Shown one piece after another: positions 1 through 7,367 of a stretch of DNA of 15,972 nucleotides. The first letter of the stretch is position 1. Each line of letters begins with the position of its first letter. A model generated the notes under the pieces. The model searched no databases. It had not been told where the DNA came from and was given only the letters and a program-made list of their open reading frames with translations. Position numbers and translations under genes: made by a program. Origin of the DNA: Planctomycetota bacterium. Lineage in GTDB: Bacteria > Planctomycetota > UBA1135 > GCA-002686595. Location of the stretch: assembly GCA_027623615.1 (NCBI GenBank), contig JAQBVH010000009.1, positions 1 through 15,972 on the forward strand, in the 5' to 3' direction.

Positions 1-1064
1 TGCCTGCCTCCCTAGCAAACATCGGTGACGTGGACGGTGACGGGGTTTTCGATTATGTGCTGGCTGCTGTCGGCTACATGGTCTTCGTTCACTCCGGCGC
101 TACAGGAGTGATTCTCTACAGCCTCCCCGACTATTTTGACAATATCTCGTTTGGGAGGGCCGTCGTGGGGATGGGTGACCTCGACGGCGACGGAACCCCC
201 GACTTCGCTGCCAGCGGGAACTACGACCACGCGTGCCAGGAGACTCGCCAGGGCTGGATCCGGTTCTACTCGGGAAAAGACGGATCGTTCCTCTGGCAGC
301 ACTCGTCCACCAAGGCGAACGACGCCTGGGCGAAGAAGGGGTGCACCTACTACTGGCTGGAAGGTGGCGAGGATGTCAACGGGGACGGGGTCCTGGACTT
401 CATGACTCGAGGCCGCAACACGCACCCGCACATGACATGGTCCAACCCCGCGGGCCACCACACCGCAGTCCACTCCGGACGAACTGGCACCATGCTCTGG
501 CGCCAGTTTCCCGGCTGGGGCGGCGAGTTCCTGGGAGACGTGGACGGTGATGGCCTCTCCGAATGGATCCACGGGAACTACATCTATGACCGCCACCAAA
601 AGGGCACCCCGGGTGGCCGAGTTTCCGTCTACCGCGGCTTCGCCGGCGACGCCGAGCGGATCTGCGTCGCCAACCCCAACTCCTCGGGCGAGCCAGCCAG
701 GCTCCTGCTCGACGGGCCGATCAGCATCGGCAACAACGAGCTCTTCCTGTCGATCGAGAACGGCATCCCCGGCGAGGTGGCGGTCTTCTTCTATGGCCGC
801 GAGCAGGTCTTCCAGCCCTTCGGCGACGGCACGCTCTGCGTCGGTGGCGGGACCCTCGGGCACCTGCGCATCGGGTCCCCGATCACCCTCGACGCCGACG
901 GTTACGGCTCGATGCAGGTGGACATGAAGATGAAGCCGATGGACAACGGCCCGAGCGCCTGGAAGCCCGGCCGCACCTGGTTCCTGCAGGCCTGGTACCG
1001 CGATCCCCTCGGGGTCACCGGCTTCAACCTGACCGACGCCTGGCAGGTTACCTTCGTGAACTGA
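1..1064 (+). CDS. FG-GAP/VCBS-repeat secreted protein, 3' part (5' end outside window)
   Basis: The frame is open to the left edge, reading PASLANIGD before the first possible start codon, a GTG at 30, so the true start lies upstream and this is the C-terminal ~354 residues. Four calcium-loop motifs of the D-x-D/N-G-D-G type are visible: DVDGDGVFD, DLDGDGTPD, DVNGDGVLD and DVDGDGLSE. They are spaced like blades of an integrin-alpha-type beta-propeller. After the last blade comes a ~130-residue tail with NSSG, FFYG, CVGGG, a WYRDP motif and FNLTDA, ending in VTFVN. I recognise this tail from secreted planctomycete proteins, where it ends many FG-GAP and hydrolase-like proteins. The role is probably extracellular or cell-surface binding; no catalytic motif is seen. 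The gene converges on the PqqB-like lipoprotein gene with only 6 bp between stop codons. Family and export are inferred from motifs; the signal peptide is not in the window. Confidence 0.85.
   Translation, partial: PASLANIGDVDGDGVFDYVLAAVGYMVFVHSGATGVILYSLPDYFDNISFGRAVVGMGDLDGDGTPDFAASGNYDHACQETRQGWIRFYSGKDGSFLWQHSSTKANDAWAKKGCTYYWLEGGEDVNGDGVLDFMTRGRNTHPHMTWSNPAGHHTAVHSGRTGTMLWRQFPGWGGEFLGDVDGDGLSEWIHGNYIYDRHQKGTPGGRVSVYRGFAGDAERICVANPNSSGEPARLLLDGPISIGNNELFLSIENGIPGEVAVFFYGREQVFQPFGDGTLCVGGGTLGHLRIGSPITLDADGYGSMQVDMKMKPMDNGPSAWKPGRTWFLQAWYRDPLGVTGFNLTDAWQVTFVN
27..563 (+). repeat. Four FG-GAP calcium-loop repeats within the first gene
   Basis: In-frame D-x-(D/N)-G-D-G-x-x-(D/E) loops are encoded at 27-53, 177-203, 372-398 and 537-563. 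The last loop ends in Glu instead of Asp. Spacing is 150, 195 and 165 bp, that is 50-65 residues per blade, which fits a propeller with variable loops. The missing 5' part probably encodes further blades, since known propellers of this type have seven. Confidence 0.75.
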
Positions 1065-1070
1065 TGGCGC

Positions 1071-2012
1071 CTACAGGTCGTGCACCTCGCCGTCGTTGGC
1101 GACGTGCATCCCCGCGGCGTGGACACGTTCGCGCGCAGGTGTGCCCGGCACGAGCAGCGGGTTCGAGTGATTGAGGTGGAAGAAGCGCACCTTGTCCCGC
1201 TCCTCGGCAGGTAGGTCCGCGAAGCGCGCCAGGGACTCGACGATGAACGGGTGCGGGATCCCGTCCATGTCGCGGCCGGGAAGCTCATCTTCGTCGAAGA
1301 AGGTCCCGTCCAGCAGGGCCACGTCGGCGCGGGCGATCCAGTCCTCGATGCGCTCGTCCCAACGCTCCCACTTGTCGATGTCGGGCAGGAACAGGGCGGC
1401 GCGCTCGGGGCCCTCGATCAGGAAGCCGACCGTGTCGGAGAACTCCGGGCGGTGGGGCACGAGGAAGGCTGTGACGGTCAGGTCCTGCGCCAGCCGGACG
1501 GGTTCGCCGGGCACGAGCGGCACGTGCTCGAGATGCCCAGCGTGGAAGAGCAGGCTCCAGGGTCCATGGCCGGTCAGGAAGGCGCCCATCTTCTCGGTGG
1601 CGTACAGGGGCGTGTTCTCGGTGGCGTAGGACTCCCGGCCCAGATGCATCAGGCCCGTGTAGTGACCCATGTGCGCGTGGGTCAGGAAGATGCCGTCGAA
1701 CAGGGGCGGGCGTCCCGGTGCCTCGGGGTCTGGGCCAGCGTGACCGCGGGCCAGCTCGAGCTGCTGGGGCAGGTGGGGCGTGGCGTCGAAGAGGTAACGC
1801 TTGCCGCTGCGCGGGTCCACGACCAGCGCGCTGGCCACGAGGCGGGCCAGGCAAGGGTCCGCGTGGGCAGCGCGACAGGGCGCCTGCTCGCAGCCGATCT
1901 GGGGGAAGCCACCGTCCTGGGCGGTGCCGAGCACGACCAGGTAGGGGGCGTCACGATCCTCGACCGAGGTGCAGGCGGCGAGCAGCAGCGCGAGCAGGGG
2001 CAGCAGGTGCAT
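1071..2012 (-). CDS. PqqB-like metallo-beta-lactamase-fold lipoprotein
   Basis: The 313-residue protein starts with a short lipoprotein signal peptide: MHLLPLLALLLAAC, with a lipobox ending at Cys14. The mature part begins with VVLGTAQDGGFPQIGC, like the start of PqqB, followed by clustered cysteines (Cys41, Cys46, Cys54). The metal motif is THAHMGHYTG (His112, His114, His117), so the usual Asp of HxHxDH is Gly. Later candidate ligands are His187, Asp211 and His279/His282 (FFHLNHSNPLL). The C-terminus (HVANDGEVHDL) also resembles PqqB. PqqB is an MBL-fold oxidoreductase of pyrroloquinoline quinone synthesis, but it is cytoplasmic and sits with other pqq genes; neither applies here. I infer a membrane-anchored hydrolase or oxidoreductase of unknown substrate. 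A TACCTT hexamer 6 nt upstream of the ATG suggests a leaderless transcript. Confidence 0.85.
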   Translation of the reverse strand: MHLLPLLALLLAACTSVEDRDAPYLVVLGTAQDGGFPQIGCEQAPCRAAHADPCLARLVASALVVDPRSGKRYLFDATPHLPQQLELARGHAGPDPEAPGRPPLFDGIFLTHAHMGHYTGLMHLGRESYATENTPLYATEKMGAFLTGHGPWSLLFHAGHLEHVPLVPGEPVRLAQDLTVTAFLVPHRPEFSDTVGFLIEGPERAALFLPDIDKWERWDERIEDWIARADVALLDGTFFDEDELPGRDMDGIPHPFIVESLARFADLPAEERDKVRFFHLNHSNPLLVPGTPARERVHAAGMHVANDGEVHDL

Positions 2013-2018
2013 GCCCGC

Positions 2019-2024
2019 AAGGTA
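2019..2024 (-). promoter_or_regulatory. Putative leaderless -10 box (TACCTT) of the PqqB-like gene
   Basis: On the minus strand TACCTT is followed by 6 nt and then the ATG at 2012. It fits the TANNNT box known from leaderless genes of Deinococcus and Actinobacteria. No -35 box is evident and no Shine-Dalgarno sequence lies before the ATG. Confidence 0.45.
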
Positions 2025-2053
2025 CAGGTTTCGAGAAGCGACCGGTGCTCCGC

Positions 2054-2059
2054 TAGAAT
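2054..2059 (+). promoter_or_regulatory. Putative leaderless -10 box (TAGAAT) of the thioredoxin-like gene
   Basis: TAGAAT matches the sigma-70 -10 consensus at five of six bases. It ends 7 nt before the ATG at 2067 and overlaps the alternative ATG at 2058, so transcription from it would begin at about the second ATG. This is the main reason for preferring the 2067 start. Confidence 0.5.
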
Positions 2060-2066
2060 GGACGCC

Positions 2067-3230
2067 ATGACCCTAGCTCCCGTGCTCTTGATGGCCGCCC
2101 TGCTGGCGGCGGATGGCGATGACGACTTCCAGCGCAAGAGCGATCGCTCGCGCCTCGAGGGGAAGCCGGCGCCGGCACTGTCCGTCGAGAGCTGGCTGCA
2201 CACGGACGGGCTCGAGCTCGACGAGCTGTCCGGACAGGTCGTGCTCCTCGACTTCTGGGGCACCTGGTCGAAGCCCTGCCGGGACGACGTGGCGCGCCTC
2301 AAGGAGCTGTGGGAGACCCGGCACGAGCAGGGCCTCATCGTGATCGGCATCCACACCTCGGACGGCTGGGACAAGGCGGTCGACTTCGTGGCCGCCCACG
2401 GGATCCGCTACGCGGTCTGCCACGACGCGGACCGACTGACCGGCGCGGCCTACGGGGTCGACAGTTACCCCGAGTACGCGCTGATCGACAAGCATGGGGT
2501 GCTGCGCTTCGCGGACCTGGACGGCGACGACCTCGAGCTGGCGGTGGACTACCTGCTGGCCGAGTCCACGGGCGACCTGACCGAGGCGGTGCATCACCTG
2601 GTCGAGAACATGCCGAACGTGCGCATCGAGATGCTCGACCCCGACAAGGACGAGGTCGCCCTAGCGATCGAGCTGCGCTGCGCGCTGATCGAGGGTGACG
2701 ACGAGGAGCTGCTCGAGCTGACGATGACTCGCGCCGGGTACGCCGATGAGGAGCTGATCTGCACCGCGGCCGTACGGGACCTCGGCCTGCGCACCTTGGT
2801 CGGACGGTCCGGCGAGCACACCTTCGATCTGAGCGTCGAAGGGGGCGAGCTCGAGGGAACCGTGCAGGCGTCCCCGGACGCCGAGCCGGAGCAGGTGGAA
2901 CTCAGTCTGCCTCCCGGCGCCTTGCCCCACGCGATGGCGACGCTGCGCGCGTTCCTGATGCCGTTCGAGGGTGAGGCGGAGGTCGGCGTGCCCATCCTGG
3001 ACCCCGAGGTCCCCGAGCTCTCCGGGACGGCCACCCTGCGCTATGCGGGGGAGCGCAGCTTCCAGGAGGGCGGCAAGGTCGGCGGCGGGAAGCGGAGTGG
3101 GCACGCCGTGGAGATCACGGAGAAGGGCTCAGTGCAGCTGACGATGATCTTCGACGATGACCGGCGCCTGATCGGCGTCCTACCGGCCGACCTCGAAGGG
3201 CAGTCCTTCCGGATCACCTATCCCGACTGA
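2067..3230 (+). CDS. Secreted thioredoxin-fold (TlpA/AhpC-TSA-like) protein with SxPC active site
   Basis: The 387-residue product begins with a hydrophobic N-terminus (MTLAPVLLMAALLAADG), probably a signal peptide. A TlpA-like thioredoxin domain follows at residues ~35-165. It contains VVLLDFWGTWSKPCRDDV, then IGIHTSDGWDKAV, and the cis-proline segment YGVDSYPEYALIDKHG (Pro135). The active site is Ser68-Lys-Pro-Cys71, so the nucleophilic first Cys of CxxC is Ser. Ordinary dithiol-disulfide exchange is therefore unlikely, although the remaining Cys71 or Cys118 could form mixed disulfides. Residues ~175-387 form an acidic region rich in predicted strands that I do not recognise; a DUF3108-like fold is only a guess. 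An alternative ATG at 2058 would add three residues. The gene is divergent from the PqqB-like gene. Upstream of 2058 the frame stays open antisense to that gene, but this is not coding. Confidence 0.85.
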   Translation: MTLAPVLLMAALLAADGDDDFQRKSDRSRLEGKPAPALSVESWLHTDGLELDELSGQVVLLDFWGTWSKPCRDDVARLKELWETRHEQGLIVIGIHTSDGWDKAVDFVAAHGIRYAVCHDADRLTGAAYGVDSYPEYALIDKHGVLRFADLDGDDLELAVDYLLAESTGDLTEAVHHLVENMPNVRIEMLDPDKDEVALAIELRCALIEGDDEELLELTMTRAGYADEELICTAAVRDLGLRTLVGRSGEHTFDLSVEGGELEGTVQASPDAEPEQVELSLPPGALPHAMATLRAFLMPFEGEAEVGVPILDPEVPELSGTATLRYAGERSFQEGGKVGGGKRSGHAVEITEKGSVQLTMIFDDDRRLIGVLPADLEGQSFRITYPD

Positions 3231-3245
3231 CGGGCATGGCGCGCT

Positions 3246-3260
3246 GATCGCGCCGCGATC
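3246..3260. promoter_or_regulatory. Perfect 15-bp dyad upstream of xylA (candidate operator)
   Basis: GATCGCG-C-CGCGATC is a perfect inverted repeat with 7-bp arms and a 1-bp centre. It lies 57 bp before the xylA ATG in the 87-bp gap after the thioredoxin-like gene. The 1-bp centre suits a dimeric repressor site better than an RNA hairpin. An overlapping alternative hairpin, GGCGCG-ctgat-CGCGCC (3238-3254), could form in RNA but has no T tract. Regulatory function is inferred only from position and symmetry. Confidence 0.35.
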
Positions 3261-3305
3261 CGGGCGTTCGTGCGCCGCCCCCTTGGGCCCGCGCCCTGCC
3301 TGCGG

Positions 3306-3311
3306 TGAAAT
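3306..3311 (+). promoter_or_regulatory. Weak -10-like box (TGAAAT) before xylA
   Basis: TGAAAT ends 6 nt before the xylA ATG, the same spacing as the TANNNT boxes of other genes here, but with G for A at position 2. A GGTGA at 3304-3308 could instead serve as a weak Shine-Dalgarno sequence with a 9-nt spacer. The sequence alone does not decide between the two. Confidence 0.25.
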
Positions 3312-3317
3312 GGCGCC

Positions 3318-4457
3318 ATGGATTCCTTCGCACCCACAAAAGACGATCGCTTCTCCTTCGGCCTCTGGACCGTCGGCAACCCCGGCCGCGATCCCTTCGG
3401 AGAGGCGGTGCGCCCCGTCCAGGATCCCAATCACCTGGTGCGCAAGCTGGCCGAGTGCGGCGCGTGGGGGGTGAACCTGCACGACAACGACCTCGTGCCC
3501 TTCGGCGCCTCGGCGTCCGAGCGTGACCGGATCGTGGGGGAGTTCAAGGCGACCCTCGAGGACAGCGGCATGGTCGTGCCGATGGCGACCACCAACCTGT
3601 TCAGCCACCCGATCTTCAAGGACGGCGGCTTCACCTCGAACGACCCGAAGGTGCGCGCGTTCGGCCTGCAGAAGACCATGGACGCCATCGACCTGGGGGT
3701 CGAGCTGGGCGCCAAGATCTACGTCTTCTGGGGCGGCCGCGAGGGCACCGAGGCCGACGCTTGCCGCGACCCGCAGGAGGCCATGAAGCGCTACCGCGAC
3801 GGCATGAACTACCTTTGCTCCTACGTGAAGGACCAGGGCTACGACCTCAAGTTCGCCCTCGAGGCCAAGCCCAACGAGCCTCGCTGCGACATGTACCTGG
3901 CGACCACCGGGCACATGCTGCACTTCATCGAGACCCTCGATCACTCCGAGATGGTCGGCGTCAACCCGGAGGTGGCCCACGAGACGATGGCGGGCCTGTC
4001 CTTCACCCACGGCGTCGCCCAGGCCATGGAGGCCGGCAAGCTCTTCCACATCGACCTGAACGCCCAGCGCATCGGTCGCTACGACCAGGACCTGCGCTTC
4101 GGCTCCGAGGATCTCAAGCAGGCCTTCCTGCTGGTGCGCCTGCTCGAGGGCACCTCCGGCAGCACGCCCTACGACGGGCCGCGCCACTTCGACGCTCACG
4201 CCTATCGCACCGAGGACATGGACGGCGTCTGGGAGTTCGCGGTGGGCTGCATGCGCACCTACAACATCCTGCGCGCGCGCGCCCGGGCCTTCGACGCGGA
4301 CCCCGAGGTGCGCGCCCTGACCGCGACGATCACCGACGACACGCTCGACCCGCTCCTGGCCGCCGGCTACTCGAGCGACAACGCCGCCGCCCTGCGCGCC
4401 GTCTCGATCGACGTGGACGCGACCGCAGCTCGGGGCCTCGGTTACGAGATCAGCTGA
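3318..4457 (+). CDS. xylA: Xylose isomerase (class I type)
   Basis: The product converts D-xylose to D-xylulose in the cytoplasm using two divalent metal ions. At 379 residues it is close to the ~385-residue class I (Streptomyces-type) enzymes and much shorter than class II. Recognisable sites are the catalytic LHDND (His55, Asp58), the VFWGGREG strand (136-143), metal and proton-relay residues in [10 protein letters not shown] (Glu182, Lys184), NPEVAHE (Glu218, His221), HIDLNAQ (Asp246), DQDLRFG (Asp256, Asp258) and GPRHFD (Asp292). All catalytic and metal residues are present. The loop after PNEPR has Cys190 where this family normally has Gly. The start is the ATG after a GGTGA/TGAAAT segment. 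xylB follows after 31 bp on the same strand, so the two are probably one operon. No transporter or xylR-like regulator is adjacent. Confidence 0.97.
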   Translation: MDSFAPTKDDRFSFGLWTVGNPGRDPFGEAVRPVQDPNHLVRKLAECGAWGVNLHDNDLVPFGASASERDRIVGEFKATLEDSGMVVPMATTNLFSHPIFKDGGFTSNDPKVRAFGLQKTMDAIDLGVELGAKIYVFWGGREGTEADACRDPQEAMKRYRDGMNYLCSYVKDQGYDLKFALEAKPNEPRCDMYLATTGHMLHFIETLDHSEMVGVNPEVAHETMAGLSFTHGVAQAMEAGKLFHIDLNAQRIGRYDQDLRFGSEDLKQAFLLVRLLEGTSGSTPYDGPRHFDAHAYRTEDMDGVWEFAVGCMRTYNILRARARAFDADPEVRALTATITDDTLDPLLAAGYSSDNAAALRAVSIDVDATAARGLGYEIS

Positions 4458-4488
4458 TGCTGGAGCACATGATGGGAGTTCGCGGCTG

Positions 4489-5946
4489 ATGGGCCTCGTC
4501 CTCGGCTTCGACGTCGGCACCCAGGGAACCAAGGGCCTGGCGATCGACGCCGAGGCCGGCACGGTCGTCGCGCGCGCGGCGCGCGGGTACGACCTGATCG
4601 ACGGCTTGGCGCCCGGCGCCGCGGAGCAGCACCCGTCCACCTGGGTGGACGCGGTGCGCGAGGTGGCCGCCGAGCTGTGCGCAACGATCGACCCCGGCGC
4701 CGTCCAGGCCGTCGGCGTGTCCGGTCAGCAGCACGGCTGCGTGCTGCTCGATCGGGCGGGCGAGGTCCTGCGACCGGCGAAGCTGTGGTGCGACACCTCC
4801 ACGGCCGCAGAGGCGCGAGAGCTGGCGCTGGCCTTCGGGCGCGCGCTGCCGACAGGCTTCACCGCCTCGAAGATCCTCTGGTCGAAGCGCCACGAGCCCG
4901 AGCTGTGGCGGCAGGTGCAGACGGTGCTGTTGCCCCACGACTACCTGAACTTCCGGCTGACCGGTGAGCTCACGATGGAGGCGGGCGACGCCTCGGGGAC
5001 CGGCCTGTTCGATCCAGAGGCGCGCGCGTTCCGCATGCAGGACGCGGCCGTGATCGACGAGCGGCTGCCGGGCATGCTGCCGCCGCTGGTCGCCGCGGGC
5101 GCGCCGGCGGGGGTGCTCTCCTCCGCGGGCGGCGCGCTGCTTAGCCTGCCCGAGGGCGTGCTCGTCAGCGCGGGCGGCGGCGACAACATGCTGAGCGCGG
5201 TGGGCAGCGGCGCGACCAAGCCCGGCGTGGTCGTGGTCAGCCTCGGCACCTCCGGCACGGTCTTCACCCACAGCGAGCAGGCGGTGATCGACCCGGCGGG
5301 GTTGATCGCGCCCTTCTGCGCCTCTGTCGGCGGCTGGCTGCCGCTCCTCTGCGTGATGAACTTGACCGGCGTGAGCGAGGAGGTCGCGCGCGGCTACGGC
5401 CTCGATCACGCCGCCCTGACGAACGCGGCGCGCGCCGTGCCGCCGGGCTGCGACGGACTGCTCTGGCTGCCGTACCTGGCCGGGGAGCGGGTCCCCGACC
5501 TGCCCGAGGCGACCGGCACGCTCGAGGGCATGCGCGCCGGCTGCCTCGAGCCCGGAGTGATGTTCCGCGCGGCGCTGGAGGGCACGAGCCTGAACCTCGC
5601 CTGGGGTGTGGACCGCATGCGCGGGCTCGGCATCGAGGTGGACGCGGTCAACCTGGTCGGCGGCGCGGCCCGCAACGTCCTGTGGCGCGAGGTGCTCGCT
5701 GATTGCCTCGGGTGCCCGGTGACCGCGCTCGAGGAGCCTGAGGCTGGAGCGCTCGGCGCTGCGCTGCAGGCCCTGTGGACCCTGCGTCGTCAGAATGGTG
5801 AGGATGTCACAGCCGACGAGGTCGCCGCGCCCTGCGTGCACGCCGTGAGCGAGCCGACGCCGCCCGACGCCGAGCGTCAGGCGCGCTATGCGGAGCTCGG
5901 GGCGCGCTTCCGCGAGCGCGCGGCGGCGCTCTACGGCGCAGTCTGA
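4489..5946 (+). CDS. xylB: Xylulokinase (FGGY carbohydrate kinase)
   Basis: The product phosphorylates D-xylulose to D-xylulose 5-phosphate with ATP, feeding the pentose phosphate pathway. At 485 residues it has the length of Escherichia coli XylB (484). The N-terminal ATPase fold begins LGFDVGTQGTKGLAID. A sugar-site motif, SGQQHG (78-83), stands where XylB has GQMHG. The KLWCDTST, LPHDYLNFRLTGE and GDASGTGLFD segments are typical. The catalytic base lies in AGGGDNMLSAVGSG (Asp232). The second ATPase half has SLGTSGTVF and a C-terminal VGGAARN and GALGAALQA. The start ATG has GGGAG at 4474-4478 with a 10-nt spacer, and the gene begins 31 bp after xylA. The xylA neighbour makes xylulose the most likely substrate within the FGGY family. 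Confidence 0.95.
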   Translation: MGLVLGFDVGTQGTKGLAIDAEAGTVVARAARGYDLIDGLAPGAAEQHPSTWVDAVREVAAELCATIDPGAVQAVGVSGQQHGCVLLDRAGEVLRPAKLWCDTSTAAEARELALAFGRALPTGFTASKILWSKRHEPELWRQVQTVLLPHDYLNFRLTGELTMEAGDASGTGLFDPEARAFRMQDAAVIDERLPGMLPPLVAAGAPAGVLSSAGGALLSLPEGVLVSAGGGDNMLSAVGSGATKPGVVVVSLGTSGTVFTHSEQAVIDPAGLIAPFCASVGGWLPLLCVMNLTGVSEEVARGYGLDHAALTNAARAVPPGCDGLLWLPYLAGERVPDLPEATGTLEGMRAGCLEPGVMFRAALEGTSLNLAWGVDRMRGLGIEVDAVNLVGGAARNVLWREVLADCLGCPVTALEEPEAGALGAALQALWTLRRQNGEDVTADEVAAPCVHAVSEPTPPDAERQARYAELGARFRERAAALYGAV

Positions 5947-5987
5947 GGTCCTCATCCAGCCGTCATCTTGGCGCGCTGGCCGCACTC

Positions 5988-5993
5988 TAGTCT
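5988..5993 (+). promoter_or_regulatory. Putative leaderless -10 box (TAGTCT) of the GT87-like gene
   Basis: TAGTCT ends 6 nt before the GTG start at 6000, matching TANNNT. Its TAG is also the in-frame stop that makes the GTG the first usable start. No Shine-Dalgarno or -35 sequence is evident in the 53-bp gap after xylB. Confidence 0.35.
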
Positions 5994-5999
5994 CCATGG

Positions 6000-7367
6000 G
6001 TGCGGGCCAGTGCGAACTCGAGTGCAGCTGGACGAAGCGAGGCGTTCCCTTGGCTCGCGCTGCTCGCTGTAGGCATCCTCGCGCTCACGACCTTCGATCC
6101 GGCGCCAGGACCGCAGGACGTGACGACGATCTACCGGGAGGCCGGCCGGCGCTGGGTCCTCGGTGAGGAGCTGTACGTGCGCGGCTCGGGCTTCCAATAC
6201 TTCCCGTGCTTCGCCGCGTTCGTCGCGCCCTTGCTGCTCTTCCCCGCGGGCTGGGCGGGGGTCCTGTTCCGGCTCGCGAACCTCGCGCTGTTCCTGTGGG
6301 GCACGCGCCGGGTGGCCCGGCGTGTTCTGGGCGAGGGACCCCGTCCTCTCGAGATCGATCTGGTGTCGCTGGCCGTGGCCTGGACCGCCCTCAAGCACGG
6401 ACAGTCCACCTTGGCCATGCTGGCCGTGAGCTTCCTCGGGCTCGAGCTGTTGGTTCGAGGCCGTGGGTGGAGCGCCGCGTGGGTCCTGGCCTTCGCGGTC
6501 CTGATCAAGCCGCTGGCGCTGGTCACGGTAGGGACCGCGGTCGTCCTGCACCCGAAGCTGGCGCCGCGGGTCGTAGTGACCTTGCTGGCGGTGGTCGCGC
6601 TCACCCTACTGCGGTCCGACGTCGGCTACGCCGTGGAGCAATGGGCCGCGGTGCCGCAGATGCTCCTGCGCAGTCGCAGGGACGCGTTCGGCGAGCCGAC
6701 CCTCTATCACCTGTTCAGTCTCCTGGGGGCCTGGGGAGTCGACGTCGGCCCGAACGGTCAGACAGCAGCGCGCCTGGTCGCCGCAGGGCTGACGCTTGCG
6801 CTCGCGCTGCGACTCGCGGCCAGGGTTTCCCGGCAGGCGTGGCCCGCGCTGATCACCGTGCTGAGCGTGGGGGACTTGCTCCTGTTCAGCCCGCGGACGG
6901 AGAACAACACCTACGGGCTGCTGGCGCCGCTCGTGGCCGCGGCCCTCGCTCAGGCGCGCATGAGCGGCGACCGCGGGCGCTGCGTCGCGGGATGGGGGAT
7001 CGTCCTCGTGCTCGGGTTCAGCCGAGCGATCGGCGCGACCTGGCCCGCTCTGGGTCCGGAGGTGACACGACCACTGATCACCCTGGCCGTGGTCGTGCTC
7101 GTTACCCGGCAGCTGCCGCGCCTGCGCTCAGCCGAGTCCCAGGTAGCGATCCCGCCCGCGCACCAGGGCCTCGAGCTTGCGGTCCGCGATCGAGCGCGGG
7201 AGCATCCAGAAGCCGCAGTCGGGGTGCACGTACTTCACCCGGCCCGGCCCGAGGGCGCGCTCGGCGCGCTCGATCGCCGCCGCGATCTCGTCGGGGGTCT
7301 CGACGTGGTTGACCTTGATGTCGACCACGCCGATGCCAACGCCGAGGCGCGCGTCGACGGCGGCTAG
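6000..7367 (+). CDS. GT87/DUF2029-type integral membrane glycosyltransferase
   Basis: The 455-residue frame encodes a polytopic membrane protein with many hydrophobic helices, the first at ~17-31. Family-like motifs are DVTTIYREAGRRWVLGEELY followed by FQYFPCFAAFVAPLLLFP (65-82), and KHGQSTLAMLAVS (132-144) with a later VLIKPLALV (167-175). These match the aromatic/Pro segment and GQ...K-P pattern of DUF2029 proteins, polyprenol-phosphate-mannose-dependent mannosyltransferases in Actinobacteria. The donor and acceptor here are unknown. The GTG at 6000 is the first in-frame start after a stop at 5988. Residues 377-455 are low in hydrophobicity and lie antisense to the 3' end of the methyltransferase gene. 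The natural end is probably near residue 377, so the tail may reflect a lost stop codon or a sequence error. The gene is 53 bp after xylB, but a functional link is not evident. Confidence 0.8.
   Translation: MRASANSSAAGRSEAFPWLALLAVGILALTTFDPAPGPQDVTTIYREAGRRWVLGEELYVRGSGFQYFPCFAAFVAPLLLFPAGWAGVLFRLANLALFLWGTRRVARRVLGEGPRPLEIDLVSLAVAWTALKHGQSTLAMLAVSFLGLELLVRGRGWSAAWVLAFAVLIKPLALVTVGTAVVLHPKLAPRVVVTLLAVVALTLLRSDVGYAVEQWAAVPQMLLRSRRDAFGEPTLYHLFSLLGAWGVDVGPNGQTAARLVAAGLTLALALRLAARVSRQAWPALITVLSVGDLLLFSPRTENNTYGLLAPLVAAALAQARMSGDRGRCVAGWGIVLVLGFSRAIGATWPALGPEVTRPLITLAVVVLVTRQLPRLRSAESQVAIPPAHQGLELAVRDRAREHPEAAVGVHVLHPARPEGALGALDRRRDLVGGLDVVDLDVDHADANAEARVDGG

Noticed and set aside
12..863. Long minus-strand open frame opposite the FG-GAP gene
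   Set aside because: It mirrors the real frame in G+C-rich DNA; its translation is low-complexity (Val, Glu, Ala, Gly) with no motif.
1251..2057. Upstream extension of the thioredoxin-like frame
   Set aside because: It lies entirely antisense to the PqqB-like gene and lacks protein-like sequence; the signal peptide marks the true start near 2058-2067.
3180..5997. Two minus-strand open frames of ~490 and ~515 codons opposite xylA and xylB
   Set aside because: xylA and xylB are certain from their catalytic motifs; the antisense translations are rich in Arg, Gly, Val and His and show no family.
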